NCBI RefSeq assembly: GCF_945859685.1
Contig: NC_079148.1
Span: 41,055,946-41,119,945, forward strand
Origin: Eupeodes corollae
Lineage: Eukaryota > Arthropoda > Insecta > Diptera > Syrphidae
Direction of reading: 5' to 3'
DNA: 64,000 nucleotides
Shown one piece after another: positions 35,420 to 46,633 of the stretch (positions are counted from its first letter, which is position 1; the number at the start of each line of letters is the position of its first letter). Under the pieces are notes generated by a model that was not told where the DNA came from, made no database searches, and saw nothing but the letters and a program-made list of their open reading frames with translations. A program made the translations under genes and the position numbers.

Positions 35420-37330
35420 TGAATTTTCTTTACGTCTCGTGATATTATACAGAAAAAATTAAATTTTTGGTAGCAAAGGTTGAAAACGAGACCAATATTG
35501 AAATTTCGGAGGAAAAAAAGAAAAATTTAACGAATTTTGCATATGAACATAGAAGAAGATGGCTGAGTGCCTCAAGAAATAACAACACCTTCTTGAAACA
35601 AAATATAAATTGGTTGCAATATGAAATTTCGTTTCCATGCAGAGCTCATAGCCTTGTTGGACGGCCTCAAATGGATTTTTCAGACCTAAGCGAACGGTCA
35701 AAGAGACGTAAAACAGAAGATTTACGTTCTAACTATAGTGCCGAAGAATCAAGCTATGCTGCGCAGATGCAACATCAAGAAAGAGTGAAACTTGATTCCT
35801 CAAATGTAATGAAAAATATAATATTTTCAACTCCTTCACGTGCTGAAAAATATCAAAAAGCTTTGAAGAAAATGGATCGGGAAATTATTCCATATACAGC
35901 AGAAGAAGCACTATCAATAGTTGTTGAAGGAAAATTAACTAAGTTCCAATACAATCTTATAAGAGATTCTGCAATAAAACATAATAACCATATGTATCCA
36001 AACTACGTAGCTGTTTTAGAAGCAAAGAAAAAATGTTATCCTGAGAACTTGGTTATAACTGAATCAGTGGCAGAATCACCTCTTCAAAGTTTTTTGAATC
36101 ACACAATTCGACGTTTGTTTCAAGAAATAAGAGATGTAATAGTAACATTGCATATTAATGAAATGTCTAACATTCACCTCATTTCCAAATGGGGCTGTGA
36201 TGGAAGCTCAGGCATGAGTGAATATAAACAACAATTTTCAGATCCGAACATTTCAGATGCTAATCTTTTCTTAACATCTTTTGTTCCTATCCAGCTAGTG
36301 TCAGGTGACCCAGATTCATATAGTAAAGTTATACTGTGGCAAAATCCTCGTCCATCATGCACAAGGTTCTGCAGATCAATACGAATTCAATTCGTCCACG
36401 AAACAACAGACGTAACTGTAAGAGAATTCGATTACATTGAGAACCAAATATCGCTCTTAACTGAGATATATATCATATTAGCGGAAGAATTAAAGAAAAG
36501 CATAAAATGTTTCTTACAATGATAGACGGTAAGGTCTATAATGCTATAACTGAAACCTCTTTAAATCAAAGGTGTTATCTTTGTGGTCTAACATCAAAAG
36601 ATTTCAATAGAATAGATTTGGTATTGAACCAGCAAATTCAAGACAAGTCAAAGCTGAGGTTTGGGTTATCCTCCTTGCATGCTTGGGTAAGATTTTTTGA
36701 ATGTTTAATCCATGACTCCTATAAACTGCCTATAGGACAATGGCAAGCTTGTGGTGAAGAAAACAAGAGAAAAGTCGAAGAAAACAAGAAAGGGATTCAA
36801 GAAGCATTCAGAAGCCGAATGGGACTGTTAGTGGCCAAACCAAAACCAGGTTATGGAAGTAAGACGATGGCAACACTGCCCGTCGATTTTTCCATGATGC
36901 AGTTACTTCTTCGGATATAACAGGCATAAATGAAAACATTATAAGTCGATTTAGGGTTGTTTTGTAACAATATCCAGTGGATATCCAATACAAGTTGGTC
37001 GATTTAAGAAATATTGTATTGACACAGCAAATATGTTTGTTCAATTGTACCCATGGTATAACATGCCCACAAGTGTACATACAATTTTAATACACAGCCC
37101 TGAAATTATATCGGAAGCTATTCTTCCAATTTGACAGCTCGGTGAAGAAGCCCAAGAATCACGAAACAAAGATATAAAGCGTTTTCGAGGCAGCAACATA
37201 TGGAAGATGTGTTTCATAACCTCTTGGTCTCTTCTGACACATTAATAAGTGGTTTGAGAAAACTAAATTCTAAAAACGAAAAATTCATTTCTCTCTGAAG
37301 CACTTCAATTTCTAATAGAACCAGAGATCG
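35420..37330 (+). pseudogene. Transib transposase (RAG1 core homologue), frame-broken
   Basis: Parts: an N-terminal frame with a TGA at 35438-35440; 351 open codons (35467-36522); a second frame from 36507 to about 36850; then a third to about 37200. Motifs: CYPENL; WGCDGSSGMSEYK with D245, the likely first catalytic Asp; SFVPIQLVSG; WQNPRPSCTRFCRSIRIQF; LTMIDGKV, the likely second Asp; RCYLCG, the zinc CxxC; H63 and H73 of the second frame; DGNTARRFF; YPWYNMPTSVHTILIH; and LGEEAQESRNKDIKRFR, probably near the catalytic Glu. These match the Transib/RAG1 layout. The frame breaks near 36510, at 36860 and at an in-frame TGA near 37130. The cell role was cut-and-paste transposition; this copy is not autonomous. 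Confidence 0.85.
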
Positions 37331-37505
37331 AGCAAGCAGACTTATTTACAGTCTCATAAGTCATTGAATGATATACACACATTCAAACTCACACTCATGT
37401 TGCTTCTTTTTTATGAATTTTCGTGTAAAATGGTGAATTTTATAAAAATTATCTTATTTTGATATAATCATGCAATAATAAATTGAATAAACACAAAAAA
37501 ATAAT

Positions 37506-37539
37506 TTTGGCCATGTTTCTGGGAAAATTTACCTGTATG
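37506..37539 (-). repeat. Transib right terminal inverted repeat
   Basis: Starts (minus strand) CATACAGG, so the third base of the CAC triplet is changed to T, which may reduce recognition. Otherwise very like the left end. Confidence 0.85.
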
Positions 37540-37724
37540 AGATGGTAACATTTTTTGACTGAATGGGGTAAGTGTTCAATAGATGGCGCTATGTCAAACT
37601 TCCAAACATTTCATGTAAGCTACAGTTTAAAAGCATGACCACCACATTTTTGTAGAGGCTCAAGTATAGGTTCAATTAATTTCGTAGTAAGCGAAATACA
37701 GTACATTTTACTTTTTCAATTTTT
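37540..37724. other. Short spacer between Transib and the Helitron relic
   Basis: Begins with the right AGATG target duplication. No other feature recognised. Confidence 0.4.
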
Positions 37725-38637
37725 GGTGTTAGCAATTCTCCGAACAATAAGTAGATATTGAGAATGGTAAAATATAACTGCAACCAAATACGCAGTGCAT
37801 TAAATTGCCAGACGATTTTTGCACTGTTCTTCAGGAAAAAAAAGAATTGATTCAGAGTATTTTCCCGGATATACAATTAATTATTTGAATCATAGCTCAT
37901 GGCTAAGTCATCGAGCTGTATTGGCAGCCAAAAAGTTGATGTTGACGAAATTAACTTCCAAATACAAAAGTTGTTACTAGACAATCTATTGACTTTTAAA
38001 TTAATCTATACTGTTGGTAATGAAAATGATAGTTTACAAAATCTTCGATTAAAGATTGGGTCCCCTATTATTCTCCTGCGTAATTTGAATCCAACTCAAT
38101 TGTGAAACAGTACAAGTTTGATTATCAATAAGATGAACGGAAATTTTTGTCGAAGCAACCAACTTGAAAAGTTTAAAGAAAAGTTGTCCTGTTGCCACGT
38201 ATTTCAATGATACCGTCAGATTCGATCCTGCCCTTCAGAAGGTTACAGTTTCCAATTGGTTTATTTTGTGCAATGTCTATAAATAAGTCTCAAAACCAAA
38301 CAATGTCCAGATTTGGAAAATCCATAGTATTCTCATAGGCAGTTTTTTGTTGCATATTCACGTGTATAAAAAGCGTCGAACATATTTTTGGTATCGAAAA
38401 ACAGGTTTAAAAAAAAATATTGTCCACCTATTAGTGCTTAATGAAATTGAAATTTAAAGTTTACAAACTTGAAAATCAGTCCTGAAGGTTCCACGTTTTT
38501 TTTACTAATGGCATCTTTGTAAAAAAAACATGGCTTTGCCCATGTCTTTAATTCTCCTACAATCCCCTTAAATAGTTTATAACAATGTAATATGACAAAA
38601 AAGGTCAGCGACAGCAACGCATGGCCGGGTCAGTTAG
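37725..38637 (+). mobile_element. Helitron relic: helicase C-terminal part and 3' terminus
   Basis: Reads LQPNTQCIKLPDDFCTVLQE (about 37780-37840), a frameshift in an A run, SSWLSHRAVLAAKKVDVDEI (about 37893-37955), then NLRLKIGSPIILLRNLNPTQ (about 38040-38100). That last block is the conserved segment between Pif1-helicase motifs in Helitrons. AMSINKSQNQTMS follows (about 38270-38315), helicase motif V-like. The tail GCAACGCATGGCCGGGTCAG TTAG (38616-38637) resembles the Helitron 3' end, which normally closes with a GC-rich hairpin and CTRR; here CTAG appears as TTAG. Stops and deletions make it inactive. Confidence 0.8.
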
Positions 38638-38744
38638 TTGTTTTATAAAATGAAAATTCTAAACCTGATAACTTTCGATCTGTATCCGTCTGAGTAGTTT
38701 TCTAAAAGGATACCAAAATATTAATAACGATATAATTTTGTTTT

Positions 38745-40005
38745 TGTTGTTTTTGTAGGTTTTTGTATTTTGTTCTCGTGGCGTCCCTTCTGTCCTCGAT
38801 TTGTTTGTGTCAAATATCTCAGGTCTTATATCAGAACCCGTTTCGTTTAGTGCTCTAAGTTCAGACCATAATCCAGTTTTTCGCAATCTTTCTTAGTTAG
38901 GCAAAAGACAAATTCAATATTTCCTAGACATAAAAAACGCTAATTGGAAATCATTCATATCAAAAATTAAAAGGAGCCTTCAAAATAGTACCACAAACCT
39001 TGAAAACGTGACTTGTAAAGGTGATGTCGATCTTATAATACAAAACTTTACGCAAGCTATCACTTCTTCAGTTGTGAAAAGAAAAAGAAAAAAAAGATCT
39101 ATTTAAAAAACTTCCAACACATTTCTTGGAACTTATTTAAGTTAGAAATATTCATCGGAAAAATTGGCAAAATTACCGTCAACCCTTCTCTCGATCAATG
39201 GTTTCCCATTTTAATAAACGTATCGCTGAACAGATATAAATCCATCTTAATAGAGAATGGAACACAAAACTGAGCGTTATGGATAAAAATGAAAAACCAT
39301 TCTGGAATATAGTAAAATTAATTAAGAACAAAAACCGTAAAATACCACTTTTAAATAATTCTTCTACAACTTTTGTTACAGGTTTTGAGATAGCAAATCT
39401 ATTTTGTACAAGTTTTTCAAAAAATCATTTAGTTTCTCAGCATTTGGGGACAATTGAAAGATTCGAGACTACAAACGGAATAACTCCTCTAATGCATTTG
39501 TAGAAGAAGATAATGTAAAAAATATAATCAAAATGTTGCAAACTCGAAAGAAAGGAGGTCTGGACAAAGTAAAACATAGTTATTTAAAAAAACAGCCTTA
39601 CGTTGGAATTAGGTATTTAACATTTATAATTAATGCATGCCTTAAATTGCAATACTTCCCTCAATGTTGGAAAAAATCAATGGTTGTCCCTGTGCTTAAA
39701 GCTGGAAAACCTCTAAATAATCCTGAAAGCTACAGACCAATCAGTTTACTGAGCAACATAAGTAAATTTTTTGAAAAAATACTGAAACAACATTTTTTTT
39801 AAATTTATTTCAGATAAGGACATTCTTCCCGATATACAATGTGGTTTCCGGAGATCTCACAGCACATCTCACCAGATTAAAAGAATTTGCAATTATGTTC
39901 TAGACCATCGTTCCCTAGGTCAATCAACGGGCATGATATTGTTACACATCGGAAAGGCTTTTGATTCCGTAGGCTCAGTACTTGGTCCGGCCTTGTACAA
40001 TATTG
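38745..40005 (+). mobile_element. Decayed jockey-like LINE with internal deletion
   Basis: Endonuclease end: SVLDLFVSNI and ALSSDHNPVF (about 38788-38880). Linker: EKPFWNIVKLIKNKN (about 39290-39335). RT: GGLDKVKHSYLKKQ (about 39557), CWKKSMVVPVLKAGKP, SYRPISLLSNISKFFEKIL (about 39730-39785), DIQCGFRRSHSTSHQI (about 39830-39880), GKAFDSV (about 39950). A direct join to GSVLGPALYNI follows, removing the whole segment between the first Asp motif and the GSVLGP motif. Only traces follow. Inactive. Confidence 0.8.
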
Positions 40006-40140
40006 ATACTTCGGTTTCTTTTTTGGTTTATGTTAATGTTATTTTATTTGTTTTGTTATTTTATTTATTTGTTTAATAATTTGTATGTTTATTTATTTAT
40101 TTCTTGATTAATTTATTTTTGAATTAATTTATTGCTTAAA
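40006..40140. repeat. TTTATT-rich simple sequence
   Basis: A run of TTTATT and TTGTTATT units (about 40030-40135) between a LINE end and repeat A. Probably the degenerate A/T tail region. Confidence 0.5.
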
Positions 40141-41265
40141 AGTTTGTAGGTTTTCGTGTTGGGTTAAAAAACTGTGAATCAGATTTTTCTCAAAATTGTA
40201 CTGAATGTTGACAACAATGTATTTTATAATAAAAGTAGTTTAAAGCAAATATCTCAAAGCTTTGAAAAAATATTTGAGTCGAAAATCAATTTTTACGAAC
40301 TTTTGTTAAATTTTCTTTTAAGTTTTTATTTTTTGTAAAAACCAGTCAATTCCATTTGTATCAAAATGTTTCAAATGTTGAAAACAATATTTCTTATAAG
40401 ATAAAATAAGTTGGAAGACATAATCTCAAATGTTTAAAAAGATATTTGAGTCCAAAATCAGTTTGTACCAACTTTTGTTAAGGTTTTCTTAGGTTTGTGT
40501 TTTTTTGTAAAAAAAACTGTCTATCCGCTTTTTCTCAAAATTTCACTGAATTTGATTTTTCTCATAATTTTACTGAACAGTGAAAACAATACTTTTTAAA
40601 AGATAAAAGTAGTTTAAATCCAATATCTCAAAGTTTTGAAAAGATAGCTGGGTCGAAAATGAATTTTTACCAACTTATGCTAAATTTTCTTTTAAGTTTT
40701 TATTTTGTGCAAACAGAACTTTCAATTCAATTTTTCTCTAAATGTTACCGAATTTTGAAAACAATATTTCTTACAAGATAAAATAAGTTTGAAACCATAA
40801 TTTCAAATTTTTGAAAAGATATTTAAAGATATTTGAGTCAATATTAAATTTTTACCAACTTTGTGAAATGTTTTTTCTAGGTTTTTATTTTTTATAAAAA
40901 AAATTGTTAATTTAATATTCGTCAAAATTGTACCAGAGGTTATAAACGTTATTTTTCGTTGTACAAAATTGTTCTGGAGATGAAATCATTTTTTATTCGT
41001 AAAATGTTTGAGTTGACAAGTATTTTTTTCAGTATTTTGATTTATAAAAAAACCATTAATTAGATTTTTTTTTCAAAAATATCTTGGTTTGGTATCGCGT
41101 TATAATTTATAATATAAAATTTAATTTAAGCCTCTAGCGTTATTGGTTCGTTAGTAAAAAACTAGTAACTCAATTTAATTAATAATCCTTTCTGCATCTT
41201 TTGAAATACAAAATTTATTTGAACACTTGTTCTTCATATATGGTCGTCGAAAAAAGTATCCCATT
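40141..41265 (-). repeat. Repeat A copy, internal array and 5' block
   Basis: Five or more internal units (AATCAGATTTTTCTCAAAAT, TTGAAAACAATATTTCTTAT, AAAGATATTTGAGTCG), then the conserved block near the left terminus (CTCTAGCGTTATTGGTTCG, TATGGTCGTCGAAAAAAG). Both extreme ends are missing. Confidence 0.7.
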
Positions 41266-42779
41266 CTATTAAAACATCATGAACAACGTCAGAATATTAA
41301 AATTTAAATTACGTCAAATAGAACCATTTACAACAACTTCCAATGATAAAGTTAATATCAATCTTTCTACATGAAGGATATTGCCATGCTTTGTTATGGC
41401 GCCCAACGTGGGAATATTAAGTCACTTCAACTATCCCTCCGGTGTTCCTATACCTTTTATAATTATTTTTAATTGCATAAATGTAAAAATATTTATAATG
41501 ATATAATTATTTATCCTATTGTTTTTAAAGGTGAATTAATTCCTGAGTATTTCTGTCGACATCAAACTGACTCTTACTTCGTATCTGATAAGAATAACTT
41601 ATCAGAGCTCTAACTTCAACCTTAAGTATTAAAACAATTAATTACTATACCTACCCTTTAAGTTTCACATAACGCAAAAATACTTACCTAAGATACCTAT
41701 CTTTTGTTCACAAGCAGTCCTAAACTATTTGAACTATTTATTCTTCGAAGTAAACAAAAGATACGTCTTTATAAGTTTAACTTTCTTGTTATCCTTCTTT
41801 TTTTCTCATTTCTTGAAAGTAAAGAAAAAAAAATGAATCCCTAAAAATGTCTTCTACGTCGTCGTCGTAGTCGTCGCCTGACCGTGATGTTTGCCATTTT
41901 CATCCGCTATTCTGTCAGGGATTTATTTCAACTAAAAATGGAAGAAGATATCCCTGAAGAAAACATTAAGTATACATATACATATTATACACGAATATAT
42001 TTTCAAACTAACACTAGTTGGGCAAAAGAGCTGCAATGACAGACGACAGCAACTAACTCACAAAGTTGAGAGAAAAGCAACAAATTCACACAAACATAAA
42101 AAAGAACAGATAGAAATTCTTCGTGCATTCGGGTTATTCGTTTAAGTTTCACAAGTGACTATTAGAAAACATACATAGTGCATATTTATATCCTTACAAG
42201 TACATATGTATATAAAAAAGTCCTATTTAAGTTTTTGCCACCTTTTATAAACCTACATAGGTTAGGTTAGAAAGAGTTTTTGACATTACCAGTTCTATTT
42301 GGTAAAGGGTCAAGAACGGACATGCTGTCACTACTTGGTTCAGCTCGAAAGGATTTCAATGATCAATATATTTATTTCATGGTGTCTGCAAGTTTCTTTT
42401 TATTTTTTGTCGATATGAGTAGCTGTTGATGTATTTAATCCTTCACAAGGGTGCTTCAACATGTCTGAGATTATCTGCAGTACGAAAATAAAGTAAAGAA
42501 ATTGCTCAGAGCATTCTCGTTGAATGTGACAAAAGTCAGCTTTTTTCGAACATTCATTCATAGAAATAAAAAGTTTGTTGCATTTTGTTGTCCTATATTT
42601 AAGGATTTTGAACATTGTCTTAACTATATTTTGGAAGTGACATTGAGTCCGTTTCATTTTTGTAATTAACTTTTACACAAACCTCTCGTTTCCTTGCGAT
42701 ATTTTACTGCACCTGTGTAAATAAGGTCCAATTTTATTTCATAAATTCCATTTATTTTATTCACTTTATTAATTGCATA
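41266..42779. other. Non-coding stretch with a GTC microsatellite
   Basis: About 1.5 kb without a supported gene. Contains a short TCG/GTC run at 41859-41877. A TATGGCGCCCAACG piece at 41394-41407 could be LINE debris but is too short to claim. Confidence 0.35.
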
Positions 42780-42945
42780 ACTTTCATTCATTACATTCAT
42801 TCAACTTATTCGATTCACTTCATTGGATTCATTGGATTCATTGTATTCATTCGACTCATAGCATTTATTCATTTCAATCATTCTATTCATCACATTTATT
42901 CCATTCAGTTAATTTATTCATTTCAATTCATTGTAGCTAAATCCA
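42780..42945 (+). repeat. Degenerate TTCAT pentamer tract, left part
   Basis: Irregular ATTCA/TTCAT units (for example CATTCATTACATTCATTC). The same motif resumes at about 46960-47510, so the elements between look inserted into a single tract. Confidence 0.7.
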
Positions 42946-43095
42946 CAAGGCTATCCTCTTACTGGGATTCTTACAAAGAATCCCTAAGAATTTATAAGAA
43001 GGCACTAAGTAAAACTAAGCGATCCTTCTGTAACATGATAAAAGAAACTTCTGAGGCCTCCAGGCTACGGACACCTTGGCACTAATCCAGTGATG
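42946..43095 (+). mobile_element. R1/I-like LINE fragment, linker region
   Basis: One frame reads STRLSSYWDSYKESLRIYKK, then ALSKTKRSFCNMIKETSEAS and RLRTPWH. This is the basic/aromatic linker between endonuclease and RT in R1- or I-type LINEs. It may be the upstream part of the RT piece at 43880-44455. Confidence 0.6.
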
Positions 43096-43109
43096 CCAAA
43101 CACACAAAC

Positions 43110-43875
43110 AGTTATTTAAAATGAATAGTATTTGGAAAAATAAACAAAAGAATATTTAATTTAATTCAATAGGTACTAATTAAAATATATAACATCCATC
43201 TTAATTAAGTGTCCCTAGGTATTCTTTAAGCCTTAGTTTGAATATGGCTGAGCAGCTTATTAATCTAACAAAACGGGGAAGGAATTCCATTGACGGATGG
43301 CATTTATGAAAAAATAACGCTCTGATATTAAGAAAGTATATCTTCTGTGTGACGTAAAGCATTCGGAGACCCCCATATGTTTTACCCAGAATTAATTTGA
43401 TGTGATTGTCCCAATTAAGCTGCTTGTTAAATATAACTCCAAGATTTATTGCCGTGTCGACTATTTCAATAGGATTTTCATTTAGAGCAATTTGAGAGAA
43501 GCCTGATGTATCAATAGGCCTACGGGATATTATTAAACATTTTGATTTTTTTGGGTTAAAGCAGAGTCCATTTATTTCTGACCAGTGTAAGATTCGATTG
43601 AGATTATCATTTAGTTCGCTTATTCTATTCTCTACAAGACCTAAAGGACAACTTTTTCGCAATTGGACATCAGCAGCATACATATCAATGGAGCAGTTTA
43701 CAAGACATGAAGGAAGCTCATTAATGTGCATAACAAAGAGTAGTGGTCCCAAAATTGATCCCTGTGGGACACCCCTGCTTAAAACCAAGCAGTCAGAAAT
43801 ACAATCACCAACTGCAACTGCTTGAGATCTACCTTGAAGGTATGAGTTAATCAGCATTTCTGACATTGATCTTTT
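43110..43875 (-). mobile_element. LINE fragment (RT palm to 3' end), 5'-truncated
   Basis: The open frame 43866-43201 (221 codons) starts in the finger/palm region. Seen: SEMLINSYLQGRSQAVAVGD, SRGVPQGSILGPLLFVMHIN, a catalytic box MYAADVQL (the usual YADD reads YAAD, so one catalytic Asp is lost), LCFNPKKSKCLIISR, NLGVIFNKQLNWDNHI, and a thumb with RALFFHKCH and the end FKLRLKEYLG. Jockey-type order. It lies between two pieces of a + strand LINE. About 90 bases of 3' UTR follow. Confidence 0.8.
43201..43866 (-). pseudogene. RT ORF fragment with altered catalytic box
   Basis: 221 codons, open to a natural stop, containing GVPQGSILGPLL, the box YAAD in place of YADD, and the thumb motif LGVIFNKQLNW. 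The start is internal and 5'-truncated. The Asp-to-Ala change at the first Asp of the pair should abolish catalysis. Confidence 0.7.
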
Positions 43876-44455
43876 ATCATAGAGAGTTCACTATGGTTGC
43901 TTTCCGTGACATCGAAGGTGCTTTTAATAACGTAGACACATTTGCAATCACATCTGCACTAACATCTCTAAACGTATAAAGTTCGTTTGAGGAGTTAATT
44001 CATTTATTGGTGACTAGCAGAATAATTAACTCAAAACTGGGCAACTCTTCTACTAGAAAATTCGTTAATAGAGGAATACCGCAAGGTGATGTTCTACCTC
44101 CCCTCTCCTCTGGAACCTAATGGTAAATGAAACCGTAACTGGTCTTGATGCGAAGGATTTAAGAGCAATTGCCTATCTGGATGACGTTGCTATAGTGGTT
44201 TCAGGAATGCATCTTAACACTTTTAAAGAATTCTTACAAAATGCCTTAGATACACTAATACTTTGGACTGATCGGTGTGGAATTGGTGTTAACAAACATA
44301 AAACTTAAAAAACTAGCCCTATTTTCGAGGAAATACAAAATCCCATTTATTAAAGGAAGCCAATTAAAGTTCTCAGACGAGGCTAAGTACCTGGGCCTTA
44401 TTTTAGACAAAAAAACTAAATTGGAACGGCAATATACAAGACAGAGTCCAAAAAG
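43876..44455 (+). mobile_element. R1/I-like LINE fragment, RT palm
   Basis: Reads MVAFRDIEGAFNNVDTFAI (about 43892-43948), SKLGNSSTRKFVNRGIPQGD (about 44030-44090), a frameshift, then IAYLDDVAIVVSG (catalytic box YLDD, about 44167-44208), LWTDRCGIGVNKHKT, and in another frame LKFSDEAKYLGLILDKKTK (about 44362-44420). Cut at about 44455 by the copia element in the opposite orientation. Confidence 0.75.
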
Positions 44456-44952
44456 CTTCTGTAGCTCTTTTTCATTATCCATCTCATCTAGCTTCTTTTT
44501 TAATACCCATTTCATCTTGATAATGTTGGCTCCAGCAGGCTTGTCGACACATTTCCAGGTATCATTTTCCTCAAATGATTTCATCTCACTCTGCATCGCT
44601 TCTATCCATTTTTCTTTGTCATCTCTGGATAACATATCTTCCATGTCTTCGGGTTCTTCCAAGATGTTGACAGTCTCAGCATTGTAAACTACTCTTGGTA
44701 ATTTTGAGATTCTTTCGCTTCGGCGTGAGAGAGCAGATTCTCCAGCTTCTGGTAGGTTTGGATTATCTTCTGACTACCAACATCAAATTGCACGCTCAAC
44801 GTTGAAACAAGATCGTGAGTTTCTGATGACGACGTTGCCACTGATGGATCTTCTTTGTTATCTCCCTCTTCAAATTCTGGATTTGATGAACATGACTCGT
44901 AGTCGTTTTCTATGACAAGATTTTCTTGTTTCTCTATTAGATGTACCCCCAC
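44456..44952 (-). pseudogene. Copia connection region and RT N-terminus
   Basis: Two frames: an acidic segment (about 44952-44690) and then EKWIEAMQSEMKSFEENDTW, followed by ANIIKMKWVLKKKLDE (44662 downward). This is the opening RT block of copia elements. The sequence stops at about 44456 and runs into the LINE. Confidence 0.75.
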
Positions 44953-45211
44953 TACAGCTGTATACTTTGGAACTTCATTGGTGTTTTCATTTTGAATTTT
45001 GTAGTGAAAGTTATCCTCTTAAATACTACATCACGGCTGATGAAAACATAGTTCTTTTGTAGGCTGTACAGACGGAAACCTTTGGAAGTATTCGAATATC
45101 CCACAAAAATGCATTTTTCGGATTTTGAATCCAGCTTTCATCGTTTTTGTTTGGGAATGTGAGACATCGCTGTGCAACCAAAAATTCGAAAAGAACTAAC
45201 ATCCGCGATTG

Positions 45212-45967
45212 CTAACATTTGCGATTGCTCCATAACTCTTCTGGAGTTTTTTTAAGCTTTCTATGCGGTGAACGGTTGGCAATATAACTTACACAGTTAA
45301 CTGCTTCAGCCCAAATCACACCATAACCGTTCTGTTCTGGAGCATAGGGAACGGTTGTTTGATGAACAATCCCAGACTTCTTCAACTCTAGTTGCATAGC
45401 TTTGTTTATGAATTCTGTACCATTGTCCGTTCGTAAAATTTTTATTTTGGATTTTTGTTGGTTTTCGACTTCGGCTTTGAATTCACGAAAACAGTTCAAC
45501 ACAGCATCTTTCGTCTTCATAAAGTAAACAAATACCTTCCGAGTGAAATCATATATGAAAGTAACAAAATATATACTTCCCCTTATAGATTTCGCCTCCA
45601 TTGGACCACACACGTCTGAATGGATTATCTGAAGTACTTTTGATGACCTTGACCCTTCTAATGGAAAACTTGTCCGATGCTGCTTGCCTTCTGTACATGA
45701 CAAACATGTCGACTGAGAATCTTGATTCAAAGCAATACCCTTAACTAAGCCTCGAGCAAGTAATTTCAAATTTTCTTGTCCCAAATGATCAAACCTTCGA
45801 TGCCAAACATTGTCCAGGTTACTTCTTGCAAAATTAGCATTCTTATATGGAGCAGTATCCAACTTGTAAAGACCGTTTTCAGATTTACCATTTGCAATGA
45901 CTTCATTTGAAGAATTCATGACACGATATCCATCTTTGTCGAAGATGACAACATTGTCATGATCCAC
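45212..45967 (-). pseudogene. Copia integrase fragment, catalytic Glu region deleted
   Basis: 251 codons: pre-integrase zinc motif (VWHRRFDHLGQ, then CLSCTEGKQH), HSDVCGPM with the first Asp, LRTDNGTEF with the second Asp, then APEQNG joined directly to YGVIWAEAVN. The VAERxNR block with the catalytic Glu is missing, so this is a dead integrase. Confidence 0.85.
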
Positions 45968-45996
45968 AATCTTCTTTATGGATAGTAAGTTGACTT

Positions 45997-46629
45997 TTAA
46001 TTGACACTATTGGATGATTTGGAGTCATATTTAACGTCTTGCAGCAATTTCATTTTGATGGAATCTGCTGAAATTACTTTTCCACTGCAACCAATGCTCA
46101 TGATCATCGGCCTATATTCATCAGGAAGACCTTTCAATAATAAGCTACCAACTGATTCATCATTTACTGCAAATCCTATTTCATTCAACTTCTGTGCGGT
46201 CGAAACGATTTGGCTTACGTAATCTTCTATAGAGGAACATTCTACCAGGACCACTGAGCATAGTTTTTGAAGTAAACCTATGCGCCTGTCCAGACCAGAG
46301 TCTTGAAAAAGATTTTGCAAAGCAGTCCAAACTTCTTTGGAAGTTGTTGCATTCTTAACATGGACATAAAGACTCTTGTCGATAGCCAAAATCATTTTGC
46401 AACGAGCAATCTTGTCCTTAGAAAGATCCAACTCAACGCCAGGAACATTCTCGATACATTTCCATGAATCTTCAAGTTCTAGTTGGGTTTTCATGGCAAA
46501 ACTCCATGTTGACCAATTTTCAGAACCAGTTAGCTTCTCCATTTGATGGATTCCCAAATTCTGTTGTACAGACATTTTTCTCCAGTATATGTATATATTC
46601 CTTGAATCTTGGTATTGTCCTGGGCCCAT
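45997..46629 (-). pseudogene. Copia Gag fragment
   Basis: Open frame of 210 codons. The real start is likely the internal Met at MSVQQNLGIHQMEKLTGSEN (46575), because the upstream codons lie in the primer-binding leader. Contains ENWSTWSFAMKTQLE, a Gag block typical of copia elements, and ends SSNSVN before a stop. The zinc knuckle and protease that should follow are deleted. Confidence 0.8.
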
Positions 46630-46633
46630 AACC

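Larger units (their letters stand above)
34903..37539 (+). mobile_element. Transib (RAG1-like) DNA transposon with TIRs and 5-bp target duplication
   Basis: The ends are an inverted pair of about 33 bp. The left end reads CACACAGGTACATTTTCCC and on to CATGGCCAAAA (34903-34936). The right end, read on the minus strand from 37539, is CATACAGGTAAATTTTCCC and on to CATGGCCAAAA, with only a few mismatches. The 5 bases outside are AGATG on both sides (34898-34902, 37540-37544). A 5-bp duplication and TIRs opening with CA-rich heptamers fit Transib, whose ends resemble RAG recombination signals. The interior encodes one transposase, broken by frameshifts and stops. Confidence 0.9.

Noticed and set aside
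41385..41420. LINE thumb-like piece (LCYGAQRGNIKSLQL)
   Set aside because: Too short and unsupported by flanking motifs.
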